Assembly (NCBI GenBank): GCA_029432775.1
Contig: JAROAZ010000011.1
Span: forward strand, 62,001-126,000
Direction of reading: 5' to 3'
Source: Pontiellaceae bacterium B12227
GTDB taxonomy: Bacteria > Verrucomicrobiota > Kiritimatiellia > Kiritimatiellales > Pontiellaceae
Length of the DNA: 64,000 nt
Of the stretch, positions 25,764-34,842 are shown piece by piece (position 1 is the stretch's first letter; each line of letters opens with the position of its first letter). A model generated the notes under the pieces. It saw only the letters and a list, made by a program, of their open reading frames with translations, made no database searches and was not told the DNA's origin. Both the position numbers and the translations under genes were made by a program.

Positions 25764-27593
25764 ATGAAAAGAACATTAGCCATATTAACAACGGTTGCCT
25801 TGTCAGCCACGATAGCCAGCGCGGAGCTGGTCGGATCGCTTCATTTGCCGGCAAATATGGCTGCTGTCGGCAAGGTTCTGCAGAGCACCAACAACATCCC
25901 TACGCGTACCAGCGACGGTAATGGCAATACCCGAGGTACTGTGGAAGGTGCTTTCAGCGCTCAGGCGGGAGCCCTGATCGGCGCCGGCACAAACCCTGTG
26001 TATACAGGGTTTGGCTTGAAGACCTTCAGCGCAACGACGCAACTTTTAAATACCGACCGCTTCGGCGGAGGCGTTGGCGGAGGTTTTGTATGGGATTTCG
26101 ACCTCTCCGGAACCGTGACGAACGCATGGGAGCTCAAAGTTGAGTTTGACAAGCGAGATGGCGACGGAAGCACCCGGGACGCTAAGTGGTATATCAGCTT
26201 TACGGGACTCGGCCGCACGCTCGATACCACGGATGTGACCACCCTTGCCCCGGGGGATGGCATCGAAGCATTGATTACTGATACGAGCAAGTATATCTAT
26301 ATTGGCAACCTGCCGACAACGGTTGCGGGAACCAATACATGGGATCTGACCGAGATAATAGAGGCGGCGCAGACGGAAGGCGCCGGTCTGGTTCGTGTTG
26401 TTCTGAAGGAAAACAGTTATCTGGATGATATTCACTTTAGAAATGACAGCGGGTTAATTGCCACCGACAGCACCTCGGCCACGCCGGTCACGTTTCCCGA
26501 GTTTTATGTATCGGACAATTTTGAAACGGGAACGGGTTCAGCCTCCACCAACGGGGTAATTGCCAACGGTTGGGTTACGGTCGGCGGCCCTGAACAGAAA
26601 GAATACAACGTCGGTTCCAGCGGAATTCTGGATATCCGTGATGCCTTTCTGGGATCCTCTCTCGAGGAGGGCTCAAACACAGTCCATGCAGGGGAGTTTG
26701 ACGGCGTACAGATTCAGTTTGATCCCATTCAGCTTGCCGCAGTGGGTGACTCGTTGGAACTGAGCCTGGATGTAGGTGCGTATGCGGACACCTCCGGTGC
26801 TCCGATGGATACGGTTAATAGCCCGATGTTCAACATTTCATTGGTCGATTCATCCCGAACCAACGAGGCCGGGTGGGGGTTCCGCGCCAAACCTAATGCA
26901 GGTAACTTCAGCAAGCTGGTGACCTATAACAGTGCCGGGGGCTTTCCTCAGGATCCTGGCATTGACAGTTCGCGTACGGCCACGACTACCAATGGAGTGT
27001 TGCAGACCTGGAAGTTGCTTATTACGCGTATCGAGGGGGATACCTTTGAGCTGATTCCAAGCCTCGACGGTGTGCTGTTTGGTGGGAGTAAAGATCTCAT
27101 CGTCACCAACGCAACGTGTCTGGGTGCGAGCTTTGATACGCTGACGATTCTCCCGCGCGGTAATGACATCGGCGTGAAGATTGATAATGCTTACGTTGTC
27201 GCGAATTTAGAACCGGTTGCGCCCCTGAGCCCCTTTGAGCAATGGGCTTTTGACAGCGGCTTGACCAACGGAATCGACGGGGCATCTGATAATCCGGACA
27301 ATGATATTTACGATAACTGGGGTGAGTATGTTTTGGGCGGCGACCCAACCAACGGAATGAATATCGGCGTACAGCCGACAGTCGATGCATCCGGTAAGTA
27401 TGTCTATACGTTGCGCAACGATATTGAGTTGGATGCTTTTGTGCTCACGAGCGAAAACCTCGTTACGGGCGACTGGACAACCAACAATGCTGAAACCATC
27501 ATCATGGATGATGGCGAACTCACAGAATACGAATATACGAATTTGGTGGGCTCAGCTGCAGACCGGCAGTTCATTAAATTACTGGTTAAGTAA
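25764..27593 (+). CDS. Secreted protein of unknown function with calcium-type repeat
   Basis: A 609-residue exported protein. ATG 25764 follows GGAGGAGTAGG and begins a clear signal peptide (to about residue 20, IASAEL); the same frame is open upstream to 25383, but that part overlaps operator E and is not credible. Two beta-rich domains (about 25-230 and 235-480) follow, then an acidic stretch (DNPDNDIYDNWGEYVLGG) and a C-terminal module ending RQFIKLLVK that matches the C-terminus of the 17574 protein. No catalytic residues were recognised. It is transcribed alone between operator E and a double hairpin. It may be an extracellular glycan-binding or matrix protein. Confidence 0.72.
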   Translation: MKRTLAILTTVALSATIASAELVGSLHLPANMAAVGKVLQSTNNIPTRTSDGNGNTRGTVEGAFSAQAGALIGAGTNPVYTGFGLKTFSATTQLLNTDRFGGGVGGGFVWDFDLSGTVTNAWELKVEFDKRDGDGSTRDAKWYISFTGLGRTLDTTDVTTLAPGDGIEALITDTSKYIYIGNLPTTVAGTNTWDLTEIIEAAQTEGAGLVRVVLKENSYLDDIHFRNDSGLIATDSTSATPVTFPEFYVSDNFETGTGSASTNGVIANGWVTVGGPEQKEYNVGSSGILDIRDAFLGSSLEEGSNTVHAGEFDGVQIQFDPIQLAAVGDSLELSLDVGAYADTSGAPMDTVNSPMFNISLVDSSRTNEAGWGFRAKPNAGNFSKLVTYNSAGGFPQDPGIDSSRTATTTNGVLQTWKLLITRIEGDTFELIPSLDGVLFGGSKDLIVTNATCLGASFDTLTILPRGNDIGVKIDNAYVVANLEPVAPLSPFEQWAFDSGLTNGIDGASDNPDNDIYDNWGEYVLGGDPTNGMNIGVQPTVDASGKYVYTLRNDIELDAFVLTSENLVTGDWTTNNAETIIMDDGELTEYEYTNLVGSAADRQFIKLLVK

Positions 27594-27614
27594 GTTCGTT
27601 CAGATACAGCCAAT

Positions 27615-27676
27615 ACCCCGTCTGCGGACGGGGTGACCCGAATGAATCAACCCGCCTGAAATACGGCGGGATTTTT
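27615..27676 (+). terminator. Double hairpin terminator
   Basis: The first hairpin is a perfect 8-bp stem (ACCCCGTC with GACGGGGT) and a 4-nt loop at 27615-27634. The second, CCCGCC with GGCGGG (27651-27670), is followed by ATTTTT. Together they end the 25764 transcript. Confidence 0.8.
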
Positions 27677-27693
27677 ATGTGGCCGATATGAGG

Positions 27694-27759
27694 TGCGCGA
27701 ATCGTCAGTAATATCTGCGCAAAGAAGGGCTTTGCGCGCTCTGGATTTCCGCGTACCTT
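27694..27759 (+). promoter_or_regulatory. Operator site F with -10 element
   Basis: TGCGCGAAT (27694) and TGCGCAAA (27716) are 22 bp apart. TACCTT (27754-27759) starts 36 bp after the CGC of the proximal half-site and is identical to the -10 at site B. It precedes the sulfatase-PL8 pair at 27820-33134. Confidence 0.66.
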
Positions 27760-27819
27760 TTTACCAGTATAAATATAGGAATAGGGCCGGGGCTCGCCTT
27801 AAATATTTTGGAGCAGCTT

Positions 27820-29367
27820 ATGAAACGTCGAGAATATCTCACCTTGTCCTGTGCAGGAGTTGCCATGCTGGGAAATAACACGCTTGCAGCAAAACGGAAA
27901 CAACTGAATCTCCTCTTTGTATTTCCGGACCAGATGCGCCGTGAGGCTATGGGGTTCTGGAAAAAAGGCCGATTCAAAGGCGCGCTACGCACCGAACCCG
28001 ATCCTGTGGTTACGCCGACGCTCGACGGGTTGGCTCAGGAGAGCGTGGTGTTCACGCAGGCGGTCAGCACCTGTCCGGTATGCAGTCCGTACCGCGCCAT
28101 GCTGATGTCGGGCATGTGGCCGTGGCAGAACGGGGTGGTGAATAACTGTCATCAGACCCGCAAAGATCACCTGCGACACGATATTGAATGTTTTACCGAC
28201 GTGCTGGAAACGACCGGATACGAAACCTGCTATGTGGGCAAGACTCACTGGGAGCGTAACGATCCGCTGTTCGATGTGAATCAGAACTATGTTGGAACAA
28301 AGGAAGCCCCCGGCGGGCACCATTTCAATCCATACGACACCTATATTCCTCCGGGGCGTGGCCGGCATGGAAACGACTACTGGTTCCAGTGCGTGAAGGA
28401 TGTGCATAAAGATCCGCGTGTTTATTCCAACGACCCGAAGAAAATCAATGGGCTGAAGGATGGTGAACAATACCGTCCCAAAATCTATTCCCCGAAGCTG
28501 GAGGCCGATGTTATCACCGACTATCTGAAAAACAGCCATGGTCAACGGGACACGTCCAAGCCGTTTTCTCTGATCTGGGCCCCGAACCCGCCGCATAATC
28601 CCTATGGTTCCGAAGACGATTGCGACGAGGTTGCGTACCGCGAGCATTACAAGGGAAAAAGTGCGGAAGAACTGCTGAACCGTCCGAATATCGCGGAGTC
28701 TGACGCGGATAATCTCGCCAAGGCTAAGAAGAGCGTGCCGTTCTATTTTGCCAAACTCACGGGAGTGGATAAACAGCTCGGGCGCGTTTTTCAGGCATTG
28801 GAAGAAACCGGAGAAGCGGATAACACCATCATTGTCTTTACCGCCGATCATGGTGAGATGATGGGGAGTCACAATAAGTTCGGTAAGCTGGTGATCTATG
28901 AGGAAGCGTTCTGCGTTCCGCTTATGGTCAAGGTTCCGGGAAAGACCAATGGCACGCTTGAAGACCTGATGATTACGCCGGTTGATATCATGCCGACTGT
29001 ACTCGGTATGATGGGGCTGAAAGACCGGATACCCGCAACCGTCGAAGGCAGAAACTGGTCGCGCGAGATCATAACCGGCGACTGGTCGAAAACTGCGAAG
29101 CCGAAATCCGCACACTTCCTCGGATACAACAATAAGTTCAAGGGAGTCCGCACGGATCGCTATTCGTTTCAGATTGATCAGAAGGGTGAACAGCTGCTGT
29201 TTGATAACAAAAAAGACCCTTACCAGATGACCGGGCTGCAACTGGCCGATATTCCCGGGGCCGATGCCGACTTCCTGCTGTCTGAGCTCGGGCGATGGCT
29301 GAAGCAGTCGAACGATCCCTGGTGGCGGGAGCAGAAGTTTGCCGAAATCATTCAATATCCTGCGTAA
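27820..29367 (+). CDS. Family S1 sulfatase (cassette F copy)
   Basis: A 515-residue S1 sulfatase with a twin-arginine-like start (MKRREYLTLS) and formylglycine Cys88 in CSPYRAMLMSG. NLLFVFPDQMRREAMGFW, GKTHWERNDP and TADHGEMMGSHNKFGK are conserved. It is about 80% identical by eye to the sulfatase at 33283. The frame extends to a TTG at 27808; ATG 27820 follows GGAG at 6-nt spacing and matches the paralog's start. Its 35-bp distance to a PL8 lyase gene suggests that it desulfates the lyase substrate or products. It lies under operator F. Confidence 0.93.
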   Translation: MKRREYLTLSCAGVAMLGNNTLAAKRKQLNLLFVFPDQMRREAMGFWKKGRFKGALRTEPDPVVTPTLDGLAQESVVFTQAVSTCPVCSPYRAMLMSGMWPWQNGVVNNCHQTRKDHLRHDIECFTDVLETTGYETCYVGKTHWERNDPLFDVNQNYVGTKEAPGGHHFNPYDTYIPPGRGRHGNDYWFQCVKDVHKDPRVYSNDPKKINGLKDGEQYRPKIYSPKLEADVITDYLKNSHGQRDTSKPFSLIWAPNPPHNPYGSEDDCDEVAYREHYKGKSAEELLNRPNIAESDADNLAKAKKSVPFYFAKLTGVDKQLGRVFQALEETGEADNTIIVFTADHGEMMGSHNKFGKLVIYEEAFCVPLMVKVPGKTNGTLEDLMITPVDIMPTVLGMMGLKDRIPATVEGRNWSREIITGDWSKTAKPKSAHFLGYNNKFKGVRTDRYSFQIDQKGEQLLFDNKKDPYQMTGLQLADIPGADADFLLSELGRWLKQSNDPWWREQKFAEIIQYPA

Positions 29368-29402
29368 ACTTTTGATCTGGCAGATCTGTTAAAAGGAAAT
29401 AT

Positions 29403-32400
29403 ATGACGGTTATAAAAATAAGCGCATTGCTTCTGTTCAGCTTGCTTTCCATTTCAACGAAGGCTGCGGTGGATGTCAGTTTTGAAAGCGGTGTGCCAAC
29501 CGAATGGAGCGGCTCTTCCGGCGGTCTTTCGGTTTCCGGCTATCACTACAAGGATGGGGTGCAATCGCTGCAGTGGAACTGGGGCAGCGGGGATGTGCTG
29601 ACGGTGACTGATCTACAGTCGCAAGGGCTGGTGACCGGTGAGGTGGACGGCTATTTCGATAACACTTTTTATATGTGGATCTATAACGAGGTTCCGCTAT
29701 CGAACGAAACGGCCGTTATTTCATTTAAGGATGGAAGCGGGAACTTACAGTATCACTACTGGTTTTACCTGAACTTCAAGGGTTGGCGCCCTGTGACCAT
29801 CAGCTACCGCTATGAGATGTTCGGCAGTAAAAACTCCGATGACCTGCAGACGATGACCATTCAAATGCCTGCCGTGGCGGCCGGTGGAACCATGTTTGTC
29901 GATCGCATTGATTTTACGGGCGATCGGATTACGAGCAGCGCTTCGTCTACCCATATTCCATACAAACGTGACTTGGGCGACAACCATTGGTCGCGTATGC
30001 GACATTATTCAGAGTTGCCCCGAAACTATGGAGGCGAAACACCGACATCTGAGGAACTGGCAGACCTTGCATCCATGAAGAGCGTGGTGTTGGATTATAT
30101 CCGGGGCAGCAGTCCCTCATCATCGAACCTCAATGCCGCGGATAATGTCTACGCAACGTTAGGCATTACGACGAATCCCGACAGTACGGTCAAAGGCAAG
30201 CCGCTGTTTGGCAAGGAGCACAGCGATAGTGAAACGATTGAGTTGCTTGATGATGTGATCCTCCATTATGCCCGCGATTTTTATCACAATGGCTCAACCG
30301 ACAGCCGCACTAAATTTCTGCAGATGATCCGGCATACGCTGGATCAGGGCTATCAATACGGTTGCGTGATGGAAACGGTTCACCATGTCGGCTATTCCTT
30401 CCGTCCGTATCCGTTGGCGGTGTTGCTGATGGAGGATGAGCTGAAGACGGAAGGCCTGTGGGACGACGCCTATGCCATGGCCTGCTGGTTTGCCGCGCTC
30501 GATGGTATTTGGGAGCCGACGGCTGAGGTCAGCAACATGGATGCGGGCAATACCCGCACGATTGCGCGCTACTGCTGCATCTTCTTCAAAGATACGGTTG
30601 CGGAGCAGGTGCAGTACCTGAAGGGCTTCCGCGACTACGTCCAGATCTGGGCAACACCACTTCCGCAGACGGGGGAAGGGGTGAAGCCGGATTACACCGG
30701 CTTCCACCACAACCACTATTATCCGGCGCGCTACGTGGCTCCCGCATATAAGTCGATTTCGTGGGCGGTAGCCAACATGAGGGGAAGCGTTTTCGATATT
30801 AACGCGCCCGCGTTCGATGCATTTAAAAAAAGCATGTTGGTGCAGCGGCTCAATGCCAGCAACAAGGATATGCCGATGTCGATTGCTGGCCGCGGTTCGC
30901 CGCTGACTACAATTGACAGTATCAGGAAAGGGATCGAGTATCTGGTGAAGTCGCCGGTGGTTGATGAGCAGCTTGCGCGGACTTATAATCTCATGGAACC
31001 GTCGGATGCCATTCCAGGCTATCAGCCGGAAGAATATCCGAATGGTTTCTGGCAGTTGAACTATGCGCCGATGGGGGTGTATCGCGCAGACGACTGGGTG
31101 GCGGATATCAAAGGCTTCAACAACCATTTTATGGGGCAGGAGATCTATGCTGGAACGAGCCAGTATTCGCGCTATTCAGGATACGGTGCGGTGGAAATCC
31201 TCTATGCCGGAGGAAACGGAGACAGCGGCAAGCGGGAAGAGGGCTGGAACTGGAATGCAACGCCCGGGGGCACCACGATCCATCTGCCCTGGGCGCAGCT
31301 TAATGCGAATGGCCGCGAAGATGAAAAGACGGATTCGACGTTTTGCGGGGCGTTGCGGTTTGGATCCAAGTCGAATTGTTACCTTGAGAACGAGACGGCC
31401 ATCGAGGGGGAGATCGGGCTGTTTGCCATGGACTTCCAGCAGAAAAATCTGAGCCCGAACCATAACCCCACCTTTAAGTTTAAGAAGTCGGTCTTCTGCA
31501 TCGATGGCAAAATGATCTGCCTGGGTTCGGGAATACAGAATGACGATACGGCGAACAGCACAATCACAACGCTGTTCCAGAATCACCTGAAAAACACGGC
31601 GGACGCAGTGGTCATTGATGGTTCATCTCAAACCGGCTTTCCGTTTGATCAAACGTATGGAATGGCGGGCGACCGCTGGTTGCTCGACAATGTCGGTACC
31701 GGCTACTATGTTCCGGAGGGGAACGATTCGATCAAGCTGACCCGGATGAACCAGACCTCGCCGCAGCAGGATGGGTCCGGAACCTACAACGGTGATTTTA
31801 CGGTGTCCTGGCTGAATCATGGCTCTAATCCGGGGAATGCGGGCTATGAATACATCGTGGTTCCCAAATCCAGTATATCGGCAATGGCTTCCTTTGCCGC
31901 AACGGCGAGCAATTTTTATTCGATCGTGAAGAATGACCTGACTGGACATGTTGTTAAATCGGGCACGATTGAGGCCTACGCATTGTTTGCTTCGAATAGC
32001 AGCATGGGCAATTCAGTGGTGAAGGGAAATACAGATCCATGCCTGGTGATGCTGGAAGGCGATGCGGTCATCAACCTGACTCTGGTGAATCCCGTGCTGA
32101 ATTTCGATGGGAATGGCGTACTGGATAGTGCAGTGCCGGTTGAGCTGACGCTCAATGGTACATGGGTGGTTGTTGATGCCGATGCCGGAGTGTCTGTGGT
32201 CAGCACGAACGGGAGTGAAACCGTTCTGCGTTTCCTGACATCAAATGCGGAACCACTGGACGTTCAATTGATCAATCCAAATGTAGAGGTTGAGGAGCGG
32301 ACGTTTGTATTCAATCCGATCCACGATGCGCATACTGTGCAGTCGAGCCCCGGTTCGAACTATGGGGCAAACACCAAGTTGGCAATCCGTTCCGATAAAT

Positions 32401-33134
32401 ATGATTCCGCCATGCAGGGATACCTCATGTTCGACGCCGATACGGAGGACATGATTCCATTATCTGCAACCCTGAAGCTCTACGTTACTCATAATCCGAT
32501 TATCCTTTCGGTACACGATGTGGATGACACCATCTGGACGGAGGGAGCACTTACCTGGAATAACCAGCCGTCGATGGGTGCCGTGGCCGATTCGCATTCC
32601 GTTGGGCAGGATGTGTGGGAACATTTTGTCGTCTCCGGTTCTGTGACGGGCGCTGGTAGGGTTTCTTTTGGCCTGATGAACAACGAAGCGAGTTACAGCA
32701 ATGTGGACTCCAAAGAGGGTTCCAACGTGCCGGTGCTGGAAGTTGTCGCGGTCAGCCAGGATGCCGACAAGGATGCGGACGGCATGCCCAACGGTTGGGA
32801 ATTCAAATACTTCGGACATCCCACCAATACGCTCGCGGGCGTCGATTCTGATGGGGACGGGTTGGATAATTTGTCCGAATTCATTGCGGGAACTATTCCC
32901 ACAAACAGCGGTTCTTATTTAGCGGCATCATCTGAGAATGTCCGTTCCGGTTTTGTCGTTTCGTGGAATGCGGTTTCCAACCGCGAATATGGAGTGTGGC
33001 ACAGCGGTTCGCTAACGAATGGTTTCAGCAGTCTGACTAACGGTATTGCCTATCCGCAGAATAGCTATACGGATATCGTCCATTCCACAGAAAGCCACGG
33101 TTTTTACAAGGTAGATGTGCAGATCGCACCGTAA
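29403..33134 (+). CDS. PL8 polysaccharide lyase, chondroitin-ABC-lyase type, with DNRLRE module
   Basis: A 1243-residue secreted lyase (signal peptide to about residue 22, STKAAV). It has the N-terminal jelly roll of chondroitin ABC lyases (YWFYLNFKGWRPVTISY), then an (alpha/alpha) catalytic domain with the residues expected for PL8: His436 in GFHHN, a Tyr near 440-443 and Arg497 in AGRGS; the His-Arg spacing (61) is close to that of Proteus chondroitinase ABC. Beta-sandwich domains reach about residue 960. Extra C-terminal parts are a DNRLRE/CBM96-like domain (about 965-1115), a calcium-type repeat (DSDGDGLDNLSEF) and a module ending GFYKV. It would cleave uronate-containing glycosaminoglycan-like chains by beta-elimination; the exact polymer is inferred. 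Confidence 0.9.
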   Translation: MTVIKISALLLFSLLSISTKAAVDVSFESGVPTEWSGSSGGLSVSGYHYKDGVQSLQWNWGSGDVLTVTDLQSQGLVTGEVDGYFDNTFYMWIYNEVPLSNETAVISFKDGSGNLQYHYWFYLNFKGWRPVTISYRYEMFGSKNSDDLQTMTIQMPAVAAGGTMFVDRIDFTGDRITSSASSTHIPYKRDLGDNHWSRMRHYSELPRNYGGETPTSEELADLASMKSVVLDYIRGSSPSSSNLNAADNVYATLGITTNPDSTVKGKPLFGKEHSDSETIELLDDVILHYARDFYHNGSTDSRTKFLQMIRHTLDQGYQYGCVMETVHHVGYSFRPYPLAVLLMEDELKTEGLWDDAYAMACWFAALDGIWEPTAEVSNMDAGNTRTIARYCCIFFKDTVAEQVQYLKGFRDYVQIWATPLPQTGEGVKPDYTGFHHNHYYPARYVAPAYKSISWAVANMRGSVFDINAPAFDAFKKSMLVQRLNASNKDMPMSIAGRGSPLTTIDSIRKGIEYLVKSPVVDEQLARTYNLMEPSDAIPGYQPEEYPNGFWQLNYAPMGVYRADDWVADIKGFNNHFMGQEIYAGTSQYSRYSGYGAVEILYAGGNGDSGKREEGWNWNATPGGTTIHLPWAQLNANGREDEKTDSTFCGALRFGSKSNCYLENETAIEGEIGLFAMDFQQKNLSPNHNPTFKFKKSVFCIDGKMICLGSGIQNDDTANSTITTLFQNHLKNTADAVVIDGSSQTGFPFDQTYGMAGDRWLLDNVGTGYYVPEGNDSIKLTRMNQTSPQQDGSGTYNGDFTVSWLNHGSNPGNAGYEYIVVPKSSISAMASFAATASNFYSIVKNDLTGHVVKSGTIEAYALFASNSSMGNSVVKGNTDPCLVMLEGDAVINLTLVNPVLNFDGNGVLDSAVPVELTLNGTWVVVDADAGVSVVSTNGSETVLRFLTSNAEPLDVQLINPNVEVEERTFVFNPIHDAHTVQSSPGSNYGANTKLAIRSDKYDSAMQGYLMFDADTEDMIPLSATLKLYVTHNPIILSVHDVDDTIWTEGALTWNNQPSMGAVADSHSVGQDVWEHFVVSGSVTGAGRVSFGLMNNEASYSNVDSKEGSNVPVLEVVAVSQDADKDADGMPNGWEFKYFGHPTNTLAGVDSDGDGLDNLSEFIAGTIPTNSGSYLAASSENVRSGFVVSWNAVSNREYGVWHSGSLTNGFSSLTNGIAYPQNSYTDIVHSTESHGFYKVDVQIAP

Positions 33135-33151
33135 AAGCGCAATAGTAGTCT

Positions 33152-33217
33152 TGCGCGAATACAGCTGAAGATCTGCGCAAAACATTGCTTCACCTTCCGG
33201 CAGCCCACAAGTAGTCT
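33152..33217 (+). promoter_or_regulatory. Operator site G with -10 element
   Basis: TGCGCGAAT (33152) and TGCGCAAA (33174) are 22 bp apart; TAGTCT (33212-33217) starts 36 bp after the CGC of the proximal half-site. An additional GCGCAAT at 33137 lies 16 bp upstream of the distal half-site. It precedes the second sulfatase - GH29 - PL8 cassette. Confidence 0.66.
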
Positions 33218-33282
33218 ATTCCACCAATATCTACCTCAAATAGTTGCTGTGGGTAGAGTGGTTTTAATAGATGGAGAAATTT

Positions 33283-34821
33283 ATGGAACGTCGTAGTTAT
33301 CTCGCCCTGTCACTCGCCGGAGCTGCCTCGCTCGGCAATTCGACGCTGGCTTCCAGAAGGAAGCAGCCCAACCTGCTGTTTGTTTTCCCCGACCAGATGC
33401 GCCGCGAGGCGATGGGGTTCTGGCAGAAAGGTAAGTTTAAAGGGGCGCTGCGCACAAAAACCGACCCGGTCATTACACCGACGCTCGACAAACTGGCGCA
33501 GAAAAGCGTGGTCTTCACGCAGGCGGTCAGCACCTGTCCGGTCTGCAGCCCGCACCGCGCCATGCTGATGTCCGGCATGTGGCCGTGGCAGAACGGGGTG
33601 GTGAATAACTGCCACAAAACACGCAAGGATCATTTGCGCCATGACATCGATTGCTTTACCGATGTCCTCGATCAGGCGGGTTTCGAAACCTGCTATGTCG
33701 GCAAGACCCATTGGGAACGCAACGATCCGCTCTTTGATGAAAACCAGAACTATGTCGGCACCACTGAAGCGCCGGGCGGACATCATTTTAATCCATACGA
33801 TACCTACATTCCGCCGGGCCGTGGCCGTCATGGCAATGACTATTGGTTCCAATGTGTAAAAGATGTGCACAAGGATCCGCGCGTCTATTCCAACCGTCCG
33901 GAGCGTATCGACGGGAAAGCCGATGGGGTGCAGCACCGCCCGAAAATCTATTCCCCGAAGATCGAAGCCGATGTCATTACTGACTACCTGAAAAACAGCC
34001 AAGGCCAGCGCGATACGTCCAAACCGTTTTCCATCATCTGGGCGCCCAACCCGCCGCACAATCCCTACGATTCCGAAAAGGACTGCGACGAGGTGGCCTA
34101 TCGCGAGCACTACAAAGATAAGAGCTGGGAAGAGCTGCTCAACCGTCCGAACCGGGAAGGGGAAAACGGCGAGCTGGCGAAAAAGCGCGTGCCGTTTTAT
34201 TTCGCCAACGTGACGGGAGTGGACAAGCAACTCGGTCGCGTCTTCCAGGCATTGGAAGAATCCGGTGAGGCTGACAATACCATTGTGGTATTCACCGCCG
34301 ACCACGGCGAAATGATGGGCAGTCATAATAAGTTCGGAAAGCTGGTCATTTATGAGGAAGCGTTCTGCGTGCCGTTCCTGATTAAGGTTCCGGGCAAGAC
34401 GAAGGGGACGCTGGAAGACCTGATGATTACACCGCCGGACATCATGCCGACGGTGCTCGGCATGCTCGGTTTGAAAAGCCGTATCCCGTCAACGGTTGAA
34501 GGTACCAACTGGTCGCGCGAAATTATTTCCAAGGATTGGAAAAAAACTGCCAAGCCAAAGTCCGCGCACTTTCTGGGCTACAACAATAAATTCAAGGGAC
34601 TTCGCACCGACCGCTATTCGTTCCAGATTGATGAAGAAGGCGAACAACTCCTGTTCGACAATGTGAAGGATCCATACCAGATGAAGGCGCTGAGGCTTGA
34701 GGAGATCCCAACGGATGATGCCGCCTTCATTGTGTCCGAACTTGGGATGTGGCTTCAGAAGTCAAACGATCCATGGTGGCGCGACAGGAAGTTTTCAAAC
34801 GTGATCGAATATCCGGTATAA
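33283..34821 (+). CDS. Family S1 sulfatase (cassette G copy)
   Basis: A 512-residue S1 sulfatase, near-duplicate of the one at 27820 (about 80% identical by eye, same motifs: CSPHRAMLMSG with Cys88, GKTHWERNDP, TADHGEMMGSHN). The N-terminus MERRSYLALSLAG is twin-arginine-like. ATG 33271 lies in frame upstream, but GGAG at 33273-33276 is correctly spaced for ATG 33283, which also matches the paralog. It is the first gene after operator G, followed at 21 bp by a GH29 gene. The copies differ mainly at the N-terminus and around residues 290-300, which could reflect different tolerances for neighbouring substituents. Confidence 0.93.
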   Translation: MERRSYLALSLAGAASLGNSTLASRRKQPNLLFVFPDQMRREAMGFWQKGKFKGALRTKTDPVITPTLDKLAQKSVVFTQAVSTCPVCSPHRAMLMSGMWPWQNGVVNNCHKTRKDHLRHDIDCFTDVLDQAGFETCYVGKTHWERNDPLFDENQNYVGTTEAPGGHHFNPYDTYIPPGRGRHGNDYWFQCVKDVHKDPRVYSNRPERIDGKADGVQHRPKIYSPKIEADVITDYLKNSQGQRDTSKPFSIIWAPNPPHNPYDSEKDCDEVAYREHYKDKSWEELLNRPNREGENGELAKKRVPFYFANVTGVDKQLGRVFQALEESGEADNTIVVFTADHGEMMGSHNKFGKLVIYEEAFCVPFLIKVPGKTKGTLEDLMITPPDIMPTVLGMLGLKSRIPSTVEGTNWSREIISKDWKKTAKPKSAHFLGYNNKFKGLRTDRYSFQIDEEGEQLLFDNVKDPYQMKALRLEEIPTDDAAFIVSELGMWLQKSNDPWWRDRKFSNVIEYPV

Positions 34822-34842
34822 ATAGAATTGAGATAAAATCAT

